From positions 1,302,001-1,366,000 of the forward strand of contig CAWJKP010000002.1 of assembly GCA_963843465.1 (NCBI GenBank): 64,000 nucleotides of DNA, in the 5' to 3' direction. A model generated the notes under the pieces. The model searched no databases, was not told the origin of the DNA, and was given only the letters and a program-made list of their open reading frames with translations. The position numbers were made by a program, and so were the translations under genes. The DNA comes from CAWJKP01 sp963843465. GTDB lineage: Bacteria; Planctomycetota; Planctomycetia; Pirellulales; Thermoguttaceae. Below, one piece after another: positions 62,225 to 64,000 of this stretch (position 1 is the stretch's first letter; every line of letters starts with the position of its first letter).

Positions 62225-63051
62225 ATGCAACCGCCCGACTTTCTCCAGCTTGCCGGCAAGCCAGTCCTGATCTTCGGCGTGGCCAACCGCAAGAGCGTGG
62301 CCTACCATATCGGCCGCGTCTTGACCGAGGCGGGCGCCGAGTGCCTGTACGTGGTCCAAAACGAGGCCGTCCGGCAGGGCGTCGCCCGACTGCTGGGCGA
62401 CCGGGAGATCTACCTCTGCGACGTGGAGCACGAAGAGCAGATCGCCCGGTTGAAGGACGACCTAAGCACCGGCAGACGGTGCTGCACGGCCTGGTACACT
62501 CGATTGCCGCGGCCGACTACTCCGAGGGCGTGAAACCCTTCCACGAAACGCCCAAGAAGGCCTTTTTGCAGGCGATGGACATCTCCTGCTTTTCGCTGCT
62601 GGCCGTGAGCCGCACCCTGGCGCCGCTGTTGGACCCGGACGCCTCGGTGGTGACGATCTCGATCTCCACGACCCGCATGGCCAGCGAGAGCTACGGCTAC
62701 ATGGCGCCGATCAAGGCGGCGCTGGATTCGTCGCTGGCCTTTCTGGCCAAGTCGTTCAGCCGTTTTTCCCGGGTGCGGTTCAACGCCGTCGCGCCGGGCC
62801 TGCTGAAGACGTCGGCCTCGGCCGGCATCCCGGGCTACGTCGACTCGTATCTCTATGCCGAGCAAGTGATTCCCCGCAAGCGGGCCGTGGCGACGGAGGA
62901 AGTGGCCAACCTGGCGGCCTTCCTGCTCAGTCCGCGATCCAGCGGCATCAACGCCCAGCGGATCGTGGTCGACGCCGGCATGTCGATCAACTATTTCGAC
63001 CGCGATCTGATCCGCCGCGCGTTACGGCCCGACGACGCCGACAAGGGGTAG
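62225..63051 (+). CDS. Enoyl-ACP reductase (FabI-like; single frameshift)
   Basis: ATG 62225 begins FLQLAGKPVLIFGVANRKSV, the FabI coenzyme motif, then GRVLTEAGAECLYVVQNE. One frame over, from about 62465, the chain goes on HGLVHSIAAADYSEGVKPFH, DISCFSLLAVSRTLAPLL, and SYGYMAPIKAALDSS, where Y and K have the Y-x6-K spacing of enoyl reductases (and not the Y-x3-K of FabG). The C-terminus SGINAQRIVVDAGMSINYF is standard. One base is missing near 62459-62466. It closes the fab-like set: condensation, dehydration and enoyl reduction are present, ketoreduction is not. Confidence 0.9.
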
Positions 63052-63060
63052 CGATGGGAC

Positions 63061-64000
<940 letters not shown>

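Noticed and set aside
62225..63051. FabG (ketoreductase) as identity of the last lipid gene
   Set aside because: The Y-x6-K spacing and GVANRKSVAYHIG motif fit FabI, not the Y-x3-K of FabG.

Overview
The window comes from a high-GC planctomycete, most likely near the Pirellulales. The strongest pointers are a cysteine-rich YTV-repeat wall protein (22637-24208), a GYF_2-domain membrane protein, futalosine-type menaquinone synthesis (mqnE), PPi-type phosphofructokinase, many secreted proteins of unknown function, and an ole/fab-like lipid locus. No rRNA or tRNA gene was recognised. The genus is an inference from gene content only.

Layout. 1-2.9 kb: a secreted YVTN beta-propeller with a haem motif (cut by the window edge) and a ferritin-like/VIT1 metal transporter. 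2.9-6.2 kb: a type II restriction-modification island with two methyltransferases and an endonuclease. 6.3-9.3 kb: a pair of M16 peptidase-like genes. 9.4-11.8 kb: a DUF433/DUF5615 toxin-antitoxin pair and two SAM methyltransferases. 12-17.6 kb: a secreted protein, a sigma-factor remnant and a multi-PAS histidine kinase plus response regulator lying between 105-bp direct repeats. 18.6-29.1 kb: an FAH-family hydrolase, a polytopic membrane protein, a BRCT-MerR-TPR fusion, the YTV protein, an aspartic protease with PDZ, a phosphofructokinase and a glutamine-amidotransferase-like protein. 29.5-36.1 kb: a PIG-L deacetylase, a SIS protein and hydrogenase maturation genes hypF-hypC-hypD. 36.5-38.5 kb: a GntR/ABC transporter operon with a readable promoter and operator. 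38.8-46.2 kb: citrate synthase, a 1086-residue secreted glycosidase-like protein and a B12-binding radical SAM enzyme. 46.3-50 kb: ubiX-like, mqnE and a CDF cation transporter.

50.2-63.1 kb is the most interesting region. All genes are on the + strand: an OleC-like acyl ligase, a GYF_2 membrane protein, an OleD-like reductase, a two-gene AT-richer insert, then ketosynthase, acyl carrier protein, two CrtI-like FAD oxidoreductases, a FabZ-like dehydratase and a FabI-like enoyl reductase. Together they look like a dedicated pathway that builds an unusual, probably highly unsaturated, acyl chain or hydrocarbon. hemB closes the window.

Two window-wide signals stand out. First, a dozen or more families of palindromic repeats fill nearly every intergenic gap. 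Some are tandemly amplified, some form MITE-like elements, and several sit in frame inside genes (hypF twice, oleC, the second M16 gene) or supply gene ends. Second, at least thirteen otherwise intact genes or gene parts are split by single-base frameshifts. This pattern fits consensus indel errors better than mass decay, so these genes are annotated as single coding regions with the shift position stated.
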